DNA of 64,000 bases from Sulfitobacter sp. F26204 (GTDB taxonomy: Bacteria > Pseudomonadota > Alphaproteobacteria > Rhodobacterales > Rhodobacteraceae), in assembly GCF_026410305.1 (NCBI RefSeq), contig NZ_JAPMLQ010000002.1, forward strand, positions 930,001 to 994,000, in the 5' to 3' direction. Shown here one piece after another: positions 34,457-43,392 of the stretch. How positions within the stretch are numbered: the stretch's first letter is position 1; every line of letters begins with the position of its first letter. The notes under the pieces are model-generated. The model made no database searches, was not told the origin of the DNA, and worked only from the letters and a program-made list of their open reading frames with translations. The position numbers and the translations under genes are program-made.

Positions 34457-35848
34457 CTATTTCGGACCAATCATATCTTCGGGCCGCACCACGCGGTCAA
34501 AGGTTTCTGCATCGACAAATCCCAGCGCAATCGCTTCTTCTTTCAAGGTTGTGCCGTTCTTATGTGCAGTTTTAGCGACTTTTGTTGCGTTGTCATAACC
34601 GATGGTCGGTGCAAGTGCTGTCACCAACATCAGGCTTTCTTTCATCAGCTTTTCAATGCGTGGTTTATTGGCCAATGTGCCGACCACCATATTGTCCGTG
34701 AAACTGCCAGCCGCATCGCCAAGCAATTGCATGGATTGGATCACATTATAGCTCATCATCGGGTTATAGACGTTCAACTCGAAATGTCCCTGCGACCCGG
34801 CAAAGCCCACAGCCGCGTCATTGCCCATCACATGGGCACAAACCATGGTCAGTGCTTCGGCCTGGGTCGGATTCACCTTGCCCGGCATGATCGAGGAACC
34901 GGGCTCGTTTTCCGGCAAGATCAATTCACCCAGTCCAGAGCGTGGACCAGAGCCCAAGAGGCGCATGTCATTGGCGATCTTGAACATTGAGGCGGCGACG
35001 GTCTTTAGCGCTCCGGAAAACATGACCATGGCATCATGAGCGGCCAAGGCTTCGAATTTGTTGGGGGCCGTGACAAAGGGCAGGTCGGTGATCGACGCAA
35101 TCTCTGCGGCAACCTTTTCGGCAAAGCCCTTGCGGGTGTTCAATCCGGTGCCCACGGCTGTTCCGCCCTGCGCAAGTTCATAGATGTCGGGCAAACAGGC
35201 CTCGACCCGCGCAATGCCTTTGGCCATCTGATGTGCATAACCGCCGAATTCCTGCCCCAGTGTCAAAGGCGTCGCATCCTGCGTATGGGTGCGACCGATC
35301 TTGATGATGTCCTTGAATTCTTCCGATTTTGCGGCCAGTGCCTCATGCAATTTGCGCAGACCCGGCAACAGGGTATCGCGGGCAACCATGCCGATGGCCA
35401 CATGCATTGCCGTCGGGAAGGTATCGTTGGATGATTGTCCCATATTGCAGTGATCATTGGGGTGAACTGGGGATTTTGATCCCATCACCCCGCCCAGAAT
35501 TTCGATGGCACGGTTGGAAATCACTTCGTTGGAGTTCATGTTCGACTGTGTGCCGGATCCAGTTTGCCAAACCACCAGCGGAAAGTTGTCGTCAAACTTG
35601 CCTTCGATCACTTCCTGCGCGGCTTCCTGAATCGCGGCAGCCAGTTCCGGGTCCAAATCACCAAAGCCAAGGTTGACCGTGGCACATGCCTTTTTGATCA
35701 CACCCAACGCTCGTATGATCGCAACTGGCTGGCGTTCCCAACCAATGGGAAAGTTGATGATTGAACGTTGGGTTTGGGCACCCCAATATTTGTCGGAAGG
35801 GACTTCCAATGGGCCAAAGCTGTCTGTTTCTGTACGTGTATTGGCCAT
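34457..35848 (-). CDS. fumC: Class II fumarate hydratase
   Basis: Iron-independent fumarase of the TCA cycle, 463 residues, homotetramer. The superfamily signature [13 protein letters not shown] is near residue 318, the [12 protein letters not shown] and [14 protein letters not shown] segments form the other active-site walls, and the [13 protein letters not shown] stretch carries the helper His region. ATG 35848 ([17 protein letters not shown]) is the family start; the upstream in-frame extension is not used. It heads a cluster with DUF4169 and RHH genes. Confidence 0.97.
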   Translation of the reverse strand: MANTRTETDSFGPLEVPSDKYWGAQTQRSIINFPIGWERQPVAIIRALGVIKKACATVNLGFGDLDPELAAAIQEAAQEVIEGKFDDNFPLVVWQTGSGTQSNMNSNEVISNRAIEILGGVMGSKSPVHPNDHCNMGQSSNDTFPTAMHVAIGMVARDTLLPGLRKLHEALAAKSEEFKDIIKIGRTHTQDATPLTLGQEFGGYAHQMAKGIARVEACLPDIYELAQGGTAVGTGLNTRKGFAEKVAAEIASITDLPFVTAPNKFEALAAHDAMVMFSGALKTVAASMFKIANDMRLLGSGPRSGLGELILPENEPGSSIMPGKVNPTQAEALTMVCAHVMGNDAAVGFAGSQGHFELNVYNPMMSYNVIQSMQLLGDAAGSFTDNMVVGTLANKPRIEKLMKESLMLVTALAPTIGYDNATKVAKTAHKNGTTLKEEAIALGFVDAETFDRVVRPEDMIGPK

Positions 35849-35994
35849 GGTCCGGCTCCTGCTTTGTCTTGCTGTCAAAAGGGGTGTAGCGGTGCACGCA
35901 GCGCAGCGCAATTGGACGTTGCCGTAAATGGGCCTATTCCCGGCATCGACCGGAATATTTCCGTGCGATAGGATCGGTTTATTTGTGGCTCATC

Positions 35995-36474
35995 CTATTT
36001 GCGGAAGGAATCCAGCGAAACGATCTCGGCATCGTTGCCTTTGGGGTTATCATCCTCAGGTTCTGTTTTCTGTGCTGCAACCGGTTTTCTGTCCGCCGGG
36101 GCGGATTCAGTGTCGTCTGAGTCCTGTTGCTCAAACCGCAGGCCAAATTCTACGGAAGGGTCAACAAAGGTACGGATGGCATCATAGGGAATATACAGCG
36201 GTTCGGGTGCATCGCCAAAGTTGAGCGTGATGGAAAAGCCTTCTTCGGTTACTTCCAACCCGTCGTACCAATGTTGCATCACCACAGTCATCTCACCGGG
36301 ATAGCGGTCAGAGAGCCAATCGGCGAGTTCTGCATCGGGATGGGCGGTGTCGAAGGTAATGAAGAAATGATGGTTGCCCGGCAATCCATTGTCGGCAACA
36401 TCCTGCAACACTTTACGGATCAATCCCCGCATCGCGTCATGCATCAGGTTACCGTAATCAATTTCGCGGCTCAT
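35995..36474 (-). CDS. sspB: SspB-type adaptor of ClpXP (alphaproteobacterial form)
   Basis: Adaptor that binds SsrA-tagged proteins and hands them to ClpXP. The 159-residue product starts SREIDYGNLMHDAMRGLI, contains FFITFDTAHP and the SITLNFGDAPEPLYIPYDAI stretch of the SspB fold, and ends with a short conserved tail (EIVSLDSFRK) after a disordered linker, as expected for the ClpX-docking peptide. ATG 36474 is chosen over an upstream frame start. The tmRNA gene whose tag it should recognise lies 3 kb away. Confidence 0.92.
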   Translation of the reverse strand: MSREIDYGNLMHDAMRGLIRKVLQDVADNGLPGNHHFFITFDTAHPDAELADWLSDRYPGEMTVVMQHWYDGLEVTEEGFSITLNFGDAPEPLYIPYDAIRTFVDPSVEFGLRFEQQDSDDTESAPADRKPVAAQKTEPEDDNPKGNDAEIVSLDSFRK

Positions 36475-37028
36475 CGGATCCCTCAGGTTCATCCAGTCTG
36501 TATTTCCACCATACCCCTTTTGCAGCCAAGGGAAAGGGGGACCGGAGTCAAAGGATGTCAATCAGCAAAGAGGTTCCGGCGCAATGGACCGTGGTATCAG
36601 GAAAATCGTCGTGCAATCGATCTAGGTAAATGGCAGGTGGATTGAATCTGTTCCTTTTGGGTATCAATAGGGCAATGTACCAGGCCAGCGTTGCCAGAGC
36701 GCACAGGGGATAAAGCGCCGACCACGAAAGAGGAATGCGATCACTTCATCCGCCTTGGCGGGAATGGTCTTCGGCGTGCAGGGTATGGGTGCAAAGGCCG
36801 CAAGCCGTTCAAGTAGGGGCGGGAATGTAAAAGGCCTGGAATAAATGGCGTGAAGATAGCCCAAACCGCCAACCATCCTGTCGCTTTGGGTGGCGAAAAA
36901 TCGGTCTTAGTGACGCCAGCCAGCAAGAGGACAAATTTCGTTTCAAATATCAACCGTTCCGCCGTGGTTTAGGTAGATCCCCTAACTGCAGTCGGCATTC
37001 AGACCTGGACCTTTCAAGGGGCAGACGG
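36475..37028. other. Gap between sspB and the sensor kinase gene
   Basis: About 550 bases with no convincing gene. Two leftward frames at 36664-36876 and 36741-36953 overlap in different registers; neither has a good ribosome binding site or a recognisable family, and together they could be a decayed coding sequence. The 36475-36560 part is the sspB upstream region. Confidence 0.4.
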
Positions 37029-39167
37029 TCAAGCGACCAATTTGGCGGTGACAGTCTTTACCGGAACTGGCCTTGCTTCGGAAGGGAAACGAGGTACGCG
37101 AAGGGTGAACACACTGCCTTTGCCAAGTTCGCTGCTAACCGTGATTTCGCCGCCGTGTGCTAGGGCAATATCGCGCGATATTGCCAGACCGAGACCGGTG
37201 CCGTTGTGCATGCGTTCAGCGGTAGAATCGACCTGATGAAAGGCTTCGAATACTGTTTTCAGTTGAGCGTCAGGTATGCCGATTCCGGTGTCCGTCACAC
37301 GGAACAGAATGCAATCATCCGTCTGGCTGGCATCCAGACTGATCGATCCTTCGTCAGTGAATTTGGCCGCATTGCCAATGAGGTTGATCAGAACCTGTTT
37401 GATCCGCTGGCTGTCTACCACCAGGTCATAAATGCCTCGTTCAACCTTCAGCGAAAGGCCCTTGTCTTCAACCATCAGGCGCACTTGCTCAACAGCGGCG
37501 TCGACGATCGCGGGGACAGTCGTGTGCTGCATCTCCATGGCAAGGGTGCCGGATTCGATCTTGGCGAAATCCAATATTTCACTGATCAAGGTGAACAGAT
37601 GATTGCCAGACCGTTCAACCGACTCCAGCATCTTTGCCATTTGGTCCTTCAAGCTGTCCAACTTTGGCAGGATTTCCGCCGAGGCTTCCGGGTGGTTCTC
37701 GATTTCTTGCACCAGTTTCTTGTAAAATGGCATGCTGGCCATGTTCTTGGCCAGACGTGTATGCCCCAGGATCACAGTCAGCGGTGTACGCAGTTCGTGG
37801 CTCAACACACCCATGAAATCTGTCTTGGCCTTGTTGGCTCTTTCCGCTTCAAGCTGCGCTTTTCTCAGATCGGTGATGTCGGTCCGAAGCCCGACGAGGC
37901 TGCCGTCTTCCATGGTGCGGTCATAGGCGCGTATCATTCTGCCGTCTGCAAGGATCTGTTCCTTGTCTGTGACACCTACACCGACCTGTTCACCATCAAA
38001 GCGTTTCAACCACTCTTTGTACCACTCCTGTTCACGGCCAATCGCATCTGGGATCAGACCTTCGCGAATGTTCTCTTTGACAATGTCTTCATAGCGGGCA
38101 CCGATATGCACCATGCCTGAACCGCCCGCCAGTTTCTTGTATTTTTGGTTAAATGCCACGATCCGGCGGTCTGGGCCGAACATGACAAAGCCGCTGTCGA
38201 GGGCCTCGATCCCGACGGCAAGCTGGCGTTCGGCCTGATGGCGAATTTCAAAGATACGTTGGGTCAGCAAAAAGAAGGCCAGAATAGCGAGGGTCAAGGA
38301 AAAGAACTTTAACTTGCGTACAACGTGACCGGGCGCATTATCAGGCCAGCCACCAACAGGCAAAGCGGCGAGAATCCAGGTGCCAAAAGGCAATTTTAGA
38401 TGCAGCGATATCGGGTCCTGTTCCAGGATGCTGCGATCACCCAGAAATACATTGCCGACCTGTTCCAATTCCGTAATGGCTTCATAGGCCAGAATGTCAA
38501 AACGTTTGTTGATCTGGGGAACGCCGATATTGGCTATGTATTCATCATAGTCGAGCACGAAGGAAAGCGTGCCCCAAAACTTCTTTTGGGAGTTTTTGCC
38601 CTGCAAGAATATGGGTTTGCGCAGCACGAGTTCCTGACTGCCGTCCTTTAGCAGGATCGGGCCGACCATCTGGCCTTCACCGCTCCAGATGGCTTTGTCA
38701 GTTGTCGCGTCATGATTATAGAATTCTCTATAGTCGCGCCCGATGATCTGTTCGTTGCCTGTCTTGGGAAAGACCATTGAGACAACCTCATCAGGAGCGG
38801 CCGTGATCCGTTTCATGCCGTCAGTGGCCAACAGGATGTCGAGCGCTTTGATATTGAATTCGGGCTGACTCATTTGCGGGTCTTGACCGATCAATGTCGC
38901 AAAGTCGTTCAGATCGAATGCGAGTTTGACAAGACTTTCTTGAATATGTTCGCGGACTTCTACCATCTCAACGGTTGTGGTGAGTTTGATGTCTCTGAGA
39001 TGGGTCTGATAGGTCAGCGATTCAATCTTGCTGGTCAGCAGGATCATCAGCGAAACGATCAACGTACAAACGGCAAAGCGCAGCAGCAATGGTTTGGGAC
39101 TCGTCCAGTCGTTTCCCCAACCGCCAAGATGTTCTTGGGCAAGCGATCTTGTCGCGCTTTTTTCCAT
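37029..39167 (-). CDS. CHASE/PAS sensor histidine kinase
   Basis: Membrane kinase of 712 residues. Membrane segments at about 27-46 and 287-303 bracket an extracytoplasmic domain with CHASE-like features (ITAAPDEVVSMVFPKTGNEQIIGRD in two parts, ending near 275). A PAS domain (about 312-435) and the H box FMGVLSHELRTPLTVILGH with phospho-His457 follow, then the N box LINLIGNAAKFTDEG, DTGIGIPD and GTGLGLAISRD. There is no receiver domain and no adjacent response regulator. The ligand is unknown; CHASE domains sense small extracellular molecules. Confidence 0.88.
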   Translation of the reverse strand: MEKSATRSLAQEHLGGWGNDWTSPKPLLLRFAVCTLIVSLMILLTSKIESLTYQTHLRDIKLTTTVEMVEVREHIQESLVKLAFDLNDFATLIGQDPQMSQPEFNIKALDILLATDGMKRITAAPDEVVSMVFPKTGNEQIIGRDYREFYNHDATTDKAIWSGEGQMVGPILLKDGSQELVLRKPIFLQGKNSQKKFWGTLSFVLDYDEYIANIGVPQINKRFDILAYEAITELEQVGNVFLGDRSILEQDPISLHLKLPFGTWILAALPVGGWPDNAPGHVVRKLKFFSLTLAILAFFLLTQRIFEIRHQAERQLAVGIEALDSGFVMFGPDRRIVAFNQKYKKLAGGSGMVHIGARYEDIVKENIREGLIPDAIGREQEWYKEWLKRFDGEQVGVGVTDKEQILADGRMIRAYDRTMEDGSLVGLRTDITDLRKAQLEAERANKAKTDFMGVLSHELRTPLTVILGHTRLAKNMASMPFYKKLVQEIENHPEASAEILPKLDSLKDQMAKMLESVERSGNHLFTLISEILDFAKIESGTLAMEMQHTTVPAIVDAAVEQVRLMVEDKGLSLKVERGIYDLVVDSQRIKQVLINLIGNAAKFTDEGSISLDASQTDDCILFRVTDTGIGIPDAQLKTVFEAFHQVDSTAERMHNGTGLGLAISRDIALAHGGEITVSSELGKGSVFTLRVPRFPSEARPVPVKTVTAKLVA

Positions 39168-39354
39168 GATTCATACTCACTTGCTCATTGCTGAGAACAG
39201 AAATGGCATGTGATTGAGTGCATTTTACGGCAAAACTTGGATAATGCGCTACCACAGCGTGTGCTTTACTTGATGGGAACAACTCGGAGGGCCGGAAACT
39301 ACCCTCGTATTACGTTTTCACGTTAATTTTTAATCATTTATGTTGGAAGTAAGG

Positions 39355-39680
39355 GGGGAAAGTGCAGGTTTCTGTTGCCAGGTACCTGCGAACCCCGCCT
39401 TAGGTCGCTAAACGTAAGGACTTAAGTTTTCAATAGTTCCGGTTGCTTACGCAGCCATCGCCATTGGAGCACGATTGTCATTTGCAATTGTACATTTTGG
39501 GCCGATACGGTGGCACCCAGCCGAAACAAAGCTAACCTCTTTAGGCGTTCGTCGATCCTATTTCGACCCCATGATCCCCAAATGAAGGATGTTTGGTGGA
39601 GTCGCCGGGTACCGCCCCCGGGTCCGATCCGATTATTACAGGCGCGTTTATGTCCATAGTCCCGAAGGACAGGAGTAATG
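39355..39680 (-). ncRNA. ssrA: Circularly permuted two-piece tmRNA
   Basis: On the minus strand the acceptor piece comes first and ends ACTCCACCA at 39594, after the conserved GGACCCGGGGGCGGTACC segment. A 23-base spacer follows, then the coding piece begins GGGGTCGAAATAGGATCGAC at 39570. GGGGTCG pairs with CGACTCC of the acceptor end over 7 positions, one G-U. The tag frame at 39485-39447 reads ANDNRAPMAMAA-stop. This permuted layout is the alphaproteobacterial form. The outer ends (39355, 39680) are estimates. Confidence 0.93.
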
Positions 39681-40457
39681 TAGGGCCTGTGGATGCTTCT
39701 TGCAATGGACTGCGCGCAGATTGTCGAAAAATCCTCACTGCGCCGCCTTGTTGCTTGCAGTCGGTTGTTCCAGAGCACTGGGACCGATCGGATTTGTCAT
39801 GGGGCTGGTCATTCTTTGATGATGGATTTTCCGGTGGGGTCAAGAGTCTGGCCTGGATGGGCTTTGTGACCCTTTTAAGGTGGTCGAAAACCTGGTGCAG
39901 ATCTGGCAATATGTGACAATACCGATGGGCCTTGCCTTGATCTTCGGCCTGTTGGCCGTGGCTGGCAGGTCATTGATTGCAGGAGGAGAACAAATGCCAC
40001 CCAACATAACACCCTGCGCGGACCGTTTGCCTGGTTCGCAGCGCATTGACGCATGCATTTCCAATCCCGGATGGCACGGCTGCACCCAGATGGATTCGCG
40101 CATAATGGGGGAGTTGGTATTGAATTGCCCCGGTGCTGAGTTCCGTCGTTGCCTCGCCAGCGCTGGCGCGTATGCCCGGACTGTAAGTCACAATTACCCC
40201 TCAATGGCGGAGGTGCGTGATGCAGATTTTCATGAAACCGAGACCCTGAGCGGGCTCAAGGTTCAGGGTGAAGGCAAAAATTCAACGGGTAAAACGCAGG
40301 GTATTTCCGACATTCACCCACATTCCAGATATTGGATGGGAACGGAAATCATCGCGGCCCGGGGGGTGAAAAGGAGAGGGCGAAACAACGGGCGCGTCTG
40401 GGGTTCTGGCGGCATGTCAGTCGAGATTGGTCTGATCGACGGGCAGGGGACGCGGCC
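39681..40457. other. Gene-poor stretch upstream of tmRNA and dinB-like gene
   Basis: Nearly 780 bases. A rightward frame at 39880-40461 (193 codons) starts with a membrane-like segment (IPMGLALIFGLLAVAG) preceded by no clear ribosome binding site, and its remainder has no family resemblance. I regard it as possible but unproven. The first 200 bases should contain the tmRNA promoter, reading leftward. Confidence 0.4.
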
Positions 40458-40967
40458 ATGATCAGCAAGGAATTTGTTTTAACAATGGCGCAGTATAACG
40501 CCTGGCAGAACAAGCAGATCATGGAGATTACCAAAGGTATGGATACCGCGGAGTTATATGTCGATCACAAGGCATTTTTCCGAACGATCATGGGTACGTT
40601 GAATCACTTGCTATTGGGGGATTCCCTGTGGATGAGCCGCATGTGCGATGATGTGGCCAGGCCTGCGCCCTGCGACGATGGTGGTGTCACGTTGACAGAT
40701 ACACTGGGAGAATGGCAGGCTCAGCGGTTTCGTCTGGATGGGCGTATGCGCATCTGGGCGCAAACATTGTCAAACATCGACCTTGCCGGTGAATTGTCAT
40801 GGTGGTCCGGGGCTCTGGAGAGAGATCTTACCCAGCCCAAGGCACTTTGCATCTTGCATATGTTCAACCACCAGACCCATCATCGCGGGCAAGTCCATGC
40901 CATGCTGACGGCCGCAGGGCAGGTGGCCCCTGTTACCGACATCGTATTCATGCCAAAGGAGGACTGA
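40458..40967 (+). CDS. DinB-family protein
   Basis: Product of 169 residues with the four-helix DinB fold. Candidate metal ligands are the His in MGTLNHLLLGD and those in FNHQTHHRGQVHAML, the usual three-His pattern. Members include metal-dependent thiol transferases and many of unknown activity. ATG 40458 has GGGGA upstream; the in-frame upstream extension is unlikely. It is followed by an intergenic repeat. Confidence 0.85.
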   Translation: MISKEFVLTMAQYNAWQNKQIMEITKGMDTAELYVDHKAFFRTIMGTLNHLLLGDSLWMSRMCDDVARPAPCDDGGVTLTDTLGEWQAQRFRLDGRMRIWAQTLSNIDLAGELSWWSGALERDLTQPKALCILHMFNHQTHHRGQVHAMLTAAGQVAPVTDIVFMPKED

Positions 40968-41147
40968 GAGCGCGGCAGCGGTGAATGTCTTGCCCAGGCG
41001 TAGCCCCGGTTGGATGTGCGCAAGGCCAAGGCATGGATATGAGTCCCAGTCGGCTGATCTCCGCGTCGGGCAGAAAGGCAGAAAGACGGTGCAGTTGTTT
41101 GCGAAAATTCGTCGAGGTGACGCAGTTTTGCAGGTGCTGCGCAAACC

Positions 41148-41190
41148 GGGGCGCTGCCCCGGACCCCGCGGTATTTAAAGCCAAAAAGAG
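41148..41190 (+). repeat. Dispersed intergenic repeat, copy 3
   Basis: GGGGCGCTGCCCC, GGACCCCGCGG, then TATTTAAAGCCAAAAAGAGA, lying between the dinB-like and acuI genes. It has the same order of blocks as 15774-15831. The flanking bases upstream are also G/C-rich and similar (TGCAGGTGCTGCGCAAACC). Confidence 0.65.
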
Positions 41191-41231
41191 AAGGGGCGTT
41201 GGCCTTGCCTCATGTGAAAAGGAAAACGAAG

Positions 41232-42215
41232 ATGTTTAATGCGCTATTGGTGACCAAAGATGATGACGGCAAGACCTCGGCTGCGGTGACGCAGATGAAT
41301 CTGGACCAACTGCCTGGGGGCGATGTGACTGTTGCGGTTGAGTATTCAACAGTGAACTACAAGGATGGTCTGTGTATCGGTCCCGGTGGCGGATTGGTAC
41401 GCAATTACCCGCATATACCTGGTATTGATTTTGCGGGTACTGTCGAAGCCTCTGACGACCCCCGTTACAAGGCAGGTGATAAGGTTGTGCTGACCGGTTG
41501 GCGCGTCGGCGAGGCGCATTGGGGTGGCTACGCCCAGAAGGCACGGGTCAAGGCCGATTGGCTGGTGCCGCTGCCGAGCGGTCTGGATACGCGACAGGCA
41601 ATGGCCGTGGGGACCGCAGGGTTTACGGCGATGCTGTCGGTGATGGCCCTGGAGGATCACGGCATCAAGGGCGGGCCGATACTGGTGACCGGGGCTGCTG
41701 GTGGGGTCGGGTCAGTGGCGACGGCGATCCTGGCCAATCTTGGCCATGAGGTCGCCGGTGTGACAGGGCGACCGGAAACCGCGGATTATCTGACCTCTCT
41801 CGGGGCGACGCAGATCGTGGCACGCGAGGAGATCAACGAAACTGTCAAACGACCTCTGGAAGGCGAGACATGGGGTGGATGCGTTGATGCGGTGGGCGGT
41901 GAGATGCTTGCGCGGGTGCTGGGGCAAATGCAATATGGTGCTTCGGTTGCCGCGGTCGGTCTGGCCGGGGGGGCGGGATTGCCTGCCACGGTCATTCCGT
42001 TCCTGCTGCGCGGTGTGAACCTGTTGGGTATCGATTCCGTGATGCAGCCCTATGACAACCGTCTGCGCGCCTGGGAGCGGATCGCCCGCGACCTCCCGAT
42101 GGACAAGCTCGAAGCCATGATACAGCCTGCAAAGCTGGATGACCTACCGCAGTTGGGCCGCGACATTTTGAATGGGCAGGTCAAAGGCCGCGTTGTCGTT
42201 GATGTCAACGCATGA
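41232..42215 (+). CDS. acuI: Acryloyl-CoA reductase-type quinone oxidoreductase
   Basis: NADPH-dependent medium-chain reductase of 327 residues in the YhdH/AcuI group. The N-terminal part VNYKDGLCIGPGG and GIDFAGTVEASDDPRYK and the nucleotide loop VTGAAGGVGSVATAIL are typical. AcuI reduces acryloyl-CoA to propionyl-CoA, detoxifying a product of DMSP breakdown in roseobacters. No dmd genes lie in the window, so the role is inferred by family. ATG 41232 is the conserved start; the next gene overlaps by ATGA. Confidence 0.88.
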   Translation: MFNALLVTKDDDGKTSAAVTQMNLDQLPGGDVTVAVEYSTVNYKDGLCIGPGGGLVRNYPHIPGIDFAGTVEASDDPRYKAGDKVVLTGWRVGEAHWGGYAQKARVKADWLVPLPSGLDTRQAMAVGTAGFTAMLSVMALEDHGIKGGPILVTGAAGGVGSVATAILANLGHEVAGVTGRPETADYLTSLGATQIVAREEINETVKRPLEGETWGGCVDAVGGEMLARVLGQMQYGASVAAVGLAGGAGLPATVIPFLLRGVNLLGIDSVMQPYDNRLRAWERIARDLPMDKLEAMIQPAKLDDLPQLGRDILNGQVKGRVVVDVNA

Positions 42216-42703
42216 CGGTGCGGGCGATAGCGGTGCCGCAAGATGCGCTGTTGCAGAAATATGCAAAAGGCGATGAGGCCTATACCGACTGCTTTGCGGT
42301 GACATCTCGGGTGGAGGCGGATCTACCCGCCTTCATCGAAGCCTTTTATACAACGTGGTTGTTCCGCCTTGAGCGGTTTGTTTTGATGCTGGCATTGCGC
42401 CGACGCATCCGCGACCGCGATGTTGTGGCACTGGCGACAGGGGAGGCTGAACGCTTTGCGGTCTGGACCGTAGAAGCCGGTGATGCGGCGCAAATCCTGT
42501 TGCGCGAAAGTTCCGGTGCGACGCGATCCTATCTCGCGGTGCGCCTGGATGAGGCGGGGCGGACGCGACTGTTGTTCGGCTCTGCCGTGGTCACGCGACA
42601 GGGGGCAGAGATGTCCAGTCTGGTCCGGATATTGATGCCGCTGCATCTGCTTTATTCGCGGGCTCTTTTGTCTTTGGCCGAGCGCAGGCTGCGGCGCGGT
42701 TGA
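42212..42703 (+). CDS. Conserved hypothetical protein coupled to acuI
   Basis: Product of 163 residues without a motif I recognise. It is alpha/beta in appearance, with AFYTTWLFRLERFVLMLALR and a basic C-terminus. Its ATG overlaps the acuI stop, so it is coupled to it. Similar proteins in related bacteria are annotated as hypothetical, as far as I recall. A role alongside acuI is inferred only from the overlap. Confidence 0.7.
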   Translation: MTVRAIAVPQDALLQKYAKGDEAYTDCFAVTSRVEADLPAFIEAFYTTWLFRLERFVLMLALRRRIRDRDVVALATGEAERFAVWTVEAGDAAQILLRESSGATRSYLAVRLDEAGRTRLLFGSAVVTRQGAEMSSLVRILMPLHLLYSRALLSLAERRLRRG

Positions 42704-42753
42704 GTTTGATCGCGACGCTGGATAGAACAGGCGGGAGTTTTCAGGAGCATATC

Positions 42754-43176
42754 ATGTCCGACCCCTATGACGACCAGAATATCTTTGCCAAGATCCTGCG
42801 TGCTGAGATCCCCAGCTTCAAGGTATATGAGGACGACGAAACCTATTGTTTCATGGACATCATGCCACGCACGCGGGGGCATTGTCTGGTGATCCCGAAA
42901 ACGCCCTGCCGGAATTTGCTGGACGCAACACCGCAACAGCTCGCGGACTGTATGGCAACGGTGAACAGAGTGGCGAAAGCGGCCAAGACCGCTTTCAACG
43001 CGGATGGCATCACGCTGTGGCAATTCAGCGAGGCTGCGGGGGGGCAGGAAGTGTTCCATTTGCATTTCCATATCCATCCGCGTCATGCAGGCGTGCCGAT
43101 CCGCCCGCCGGGTGTGATGGGGGATATGGACGAGATAAAAAACCACGCCGAAGCCATTATCGCCGCGCTTGAATGA
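42754..43176 (+). CDS. HIT-family nucleotide-binding protein
   Basis: Histidine triad protein of 140 residues; members hydrolyse nucleoside phosphoramidates or dinucleotide polyphosphates. The triad is VFHLHFHIHPRH near residue 110, and the N-terminal part FAKILRAEIPSFKVYEDD is the standard HIT start. ATG 42754 has AGGAG upstream. The 215 bases after it carry no gene I accept. Confidence 0.93.
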   Translation: MSDPYDDQNIFAKILRAEIPSFKVYEDDETYCFMDIMPRTRGHCLVIPKTPCRNLLDATPQQLADCMATVNRVAKAAKTAFNADGITLWQFSEAAGGQEVFHLHFHIHPRHAGVPIRPPGVMGDMDEIKNHAEAIIAALE

Positions 43177-43392
43177 ACAACCTGATCGGGGTGACGGCCT
43201 GCGCATCCTGTGAAAATGCCGGGTTGGGATCGGTTTTGCTGCTGCGCGAACCGTTGCTGGAAATGTCGTTGTCGTGTCGGTCTTCGCCTCCAAAATGCCG
43301 AGGAAGACCTTTGCTTCTGGGTGCAGACGTGTTCTTTTGTTACGAAACGGGGCAAAAATTCTCGGCTTTTATAACGCAAGAGGGACATTCAA

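Noticed and set aside
39422..39778. 118-codon leftward frame
   Set aside because: It lies over the tmRNA gene; the composition is explained by that RNA.
39593..39916. 107-codon rightward frame
   Set aside because: Its first part is the antisense of the tmRNA acceptor piece, and the rest has no protein-like features.
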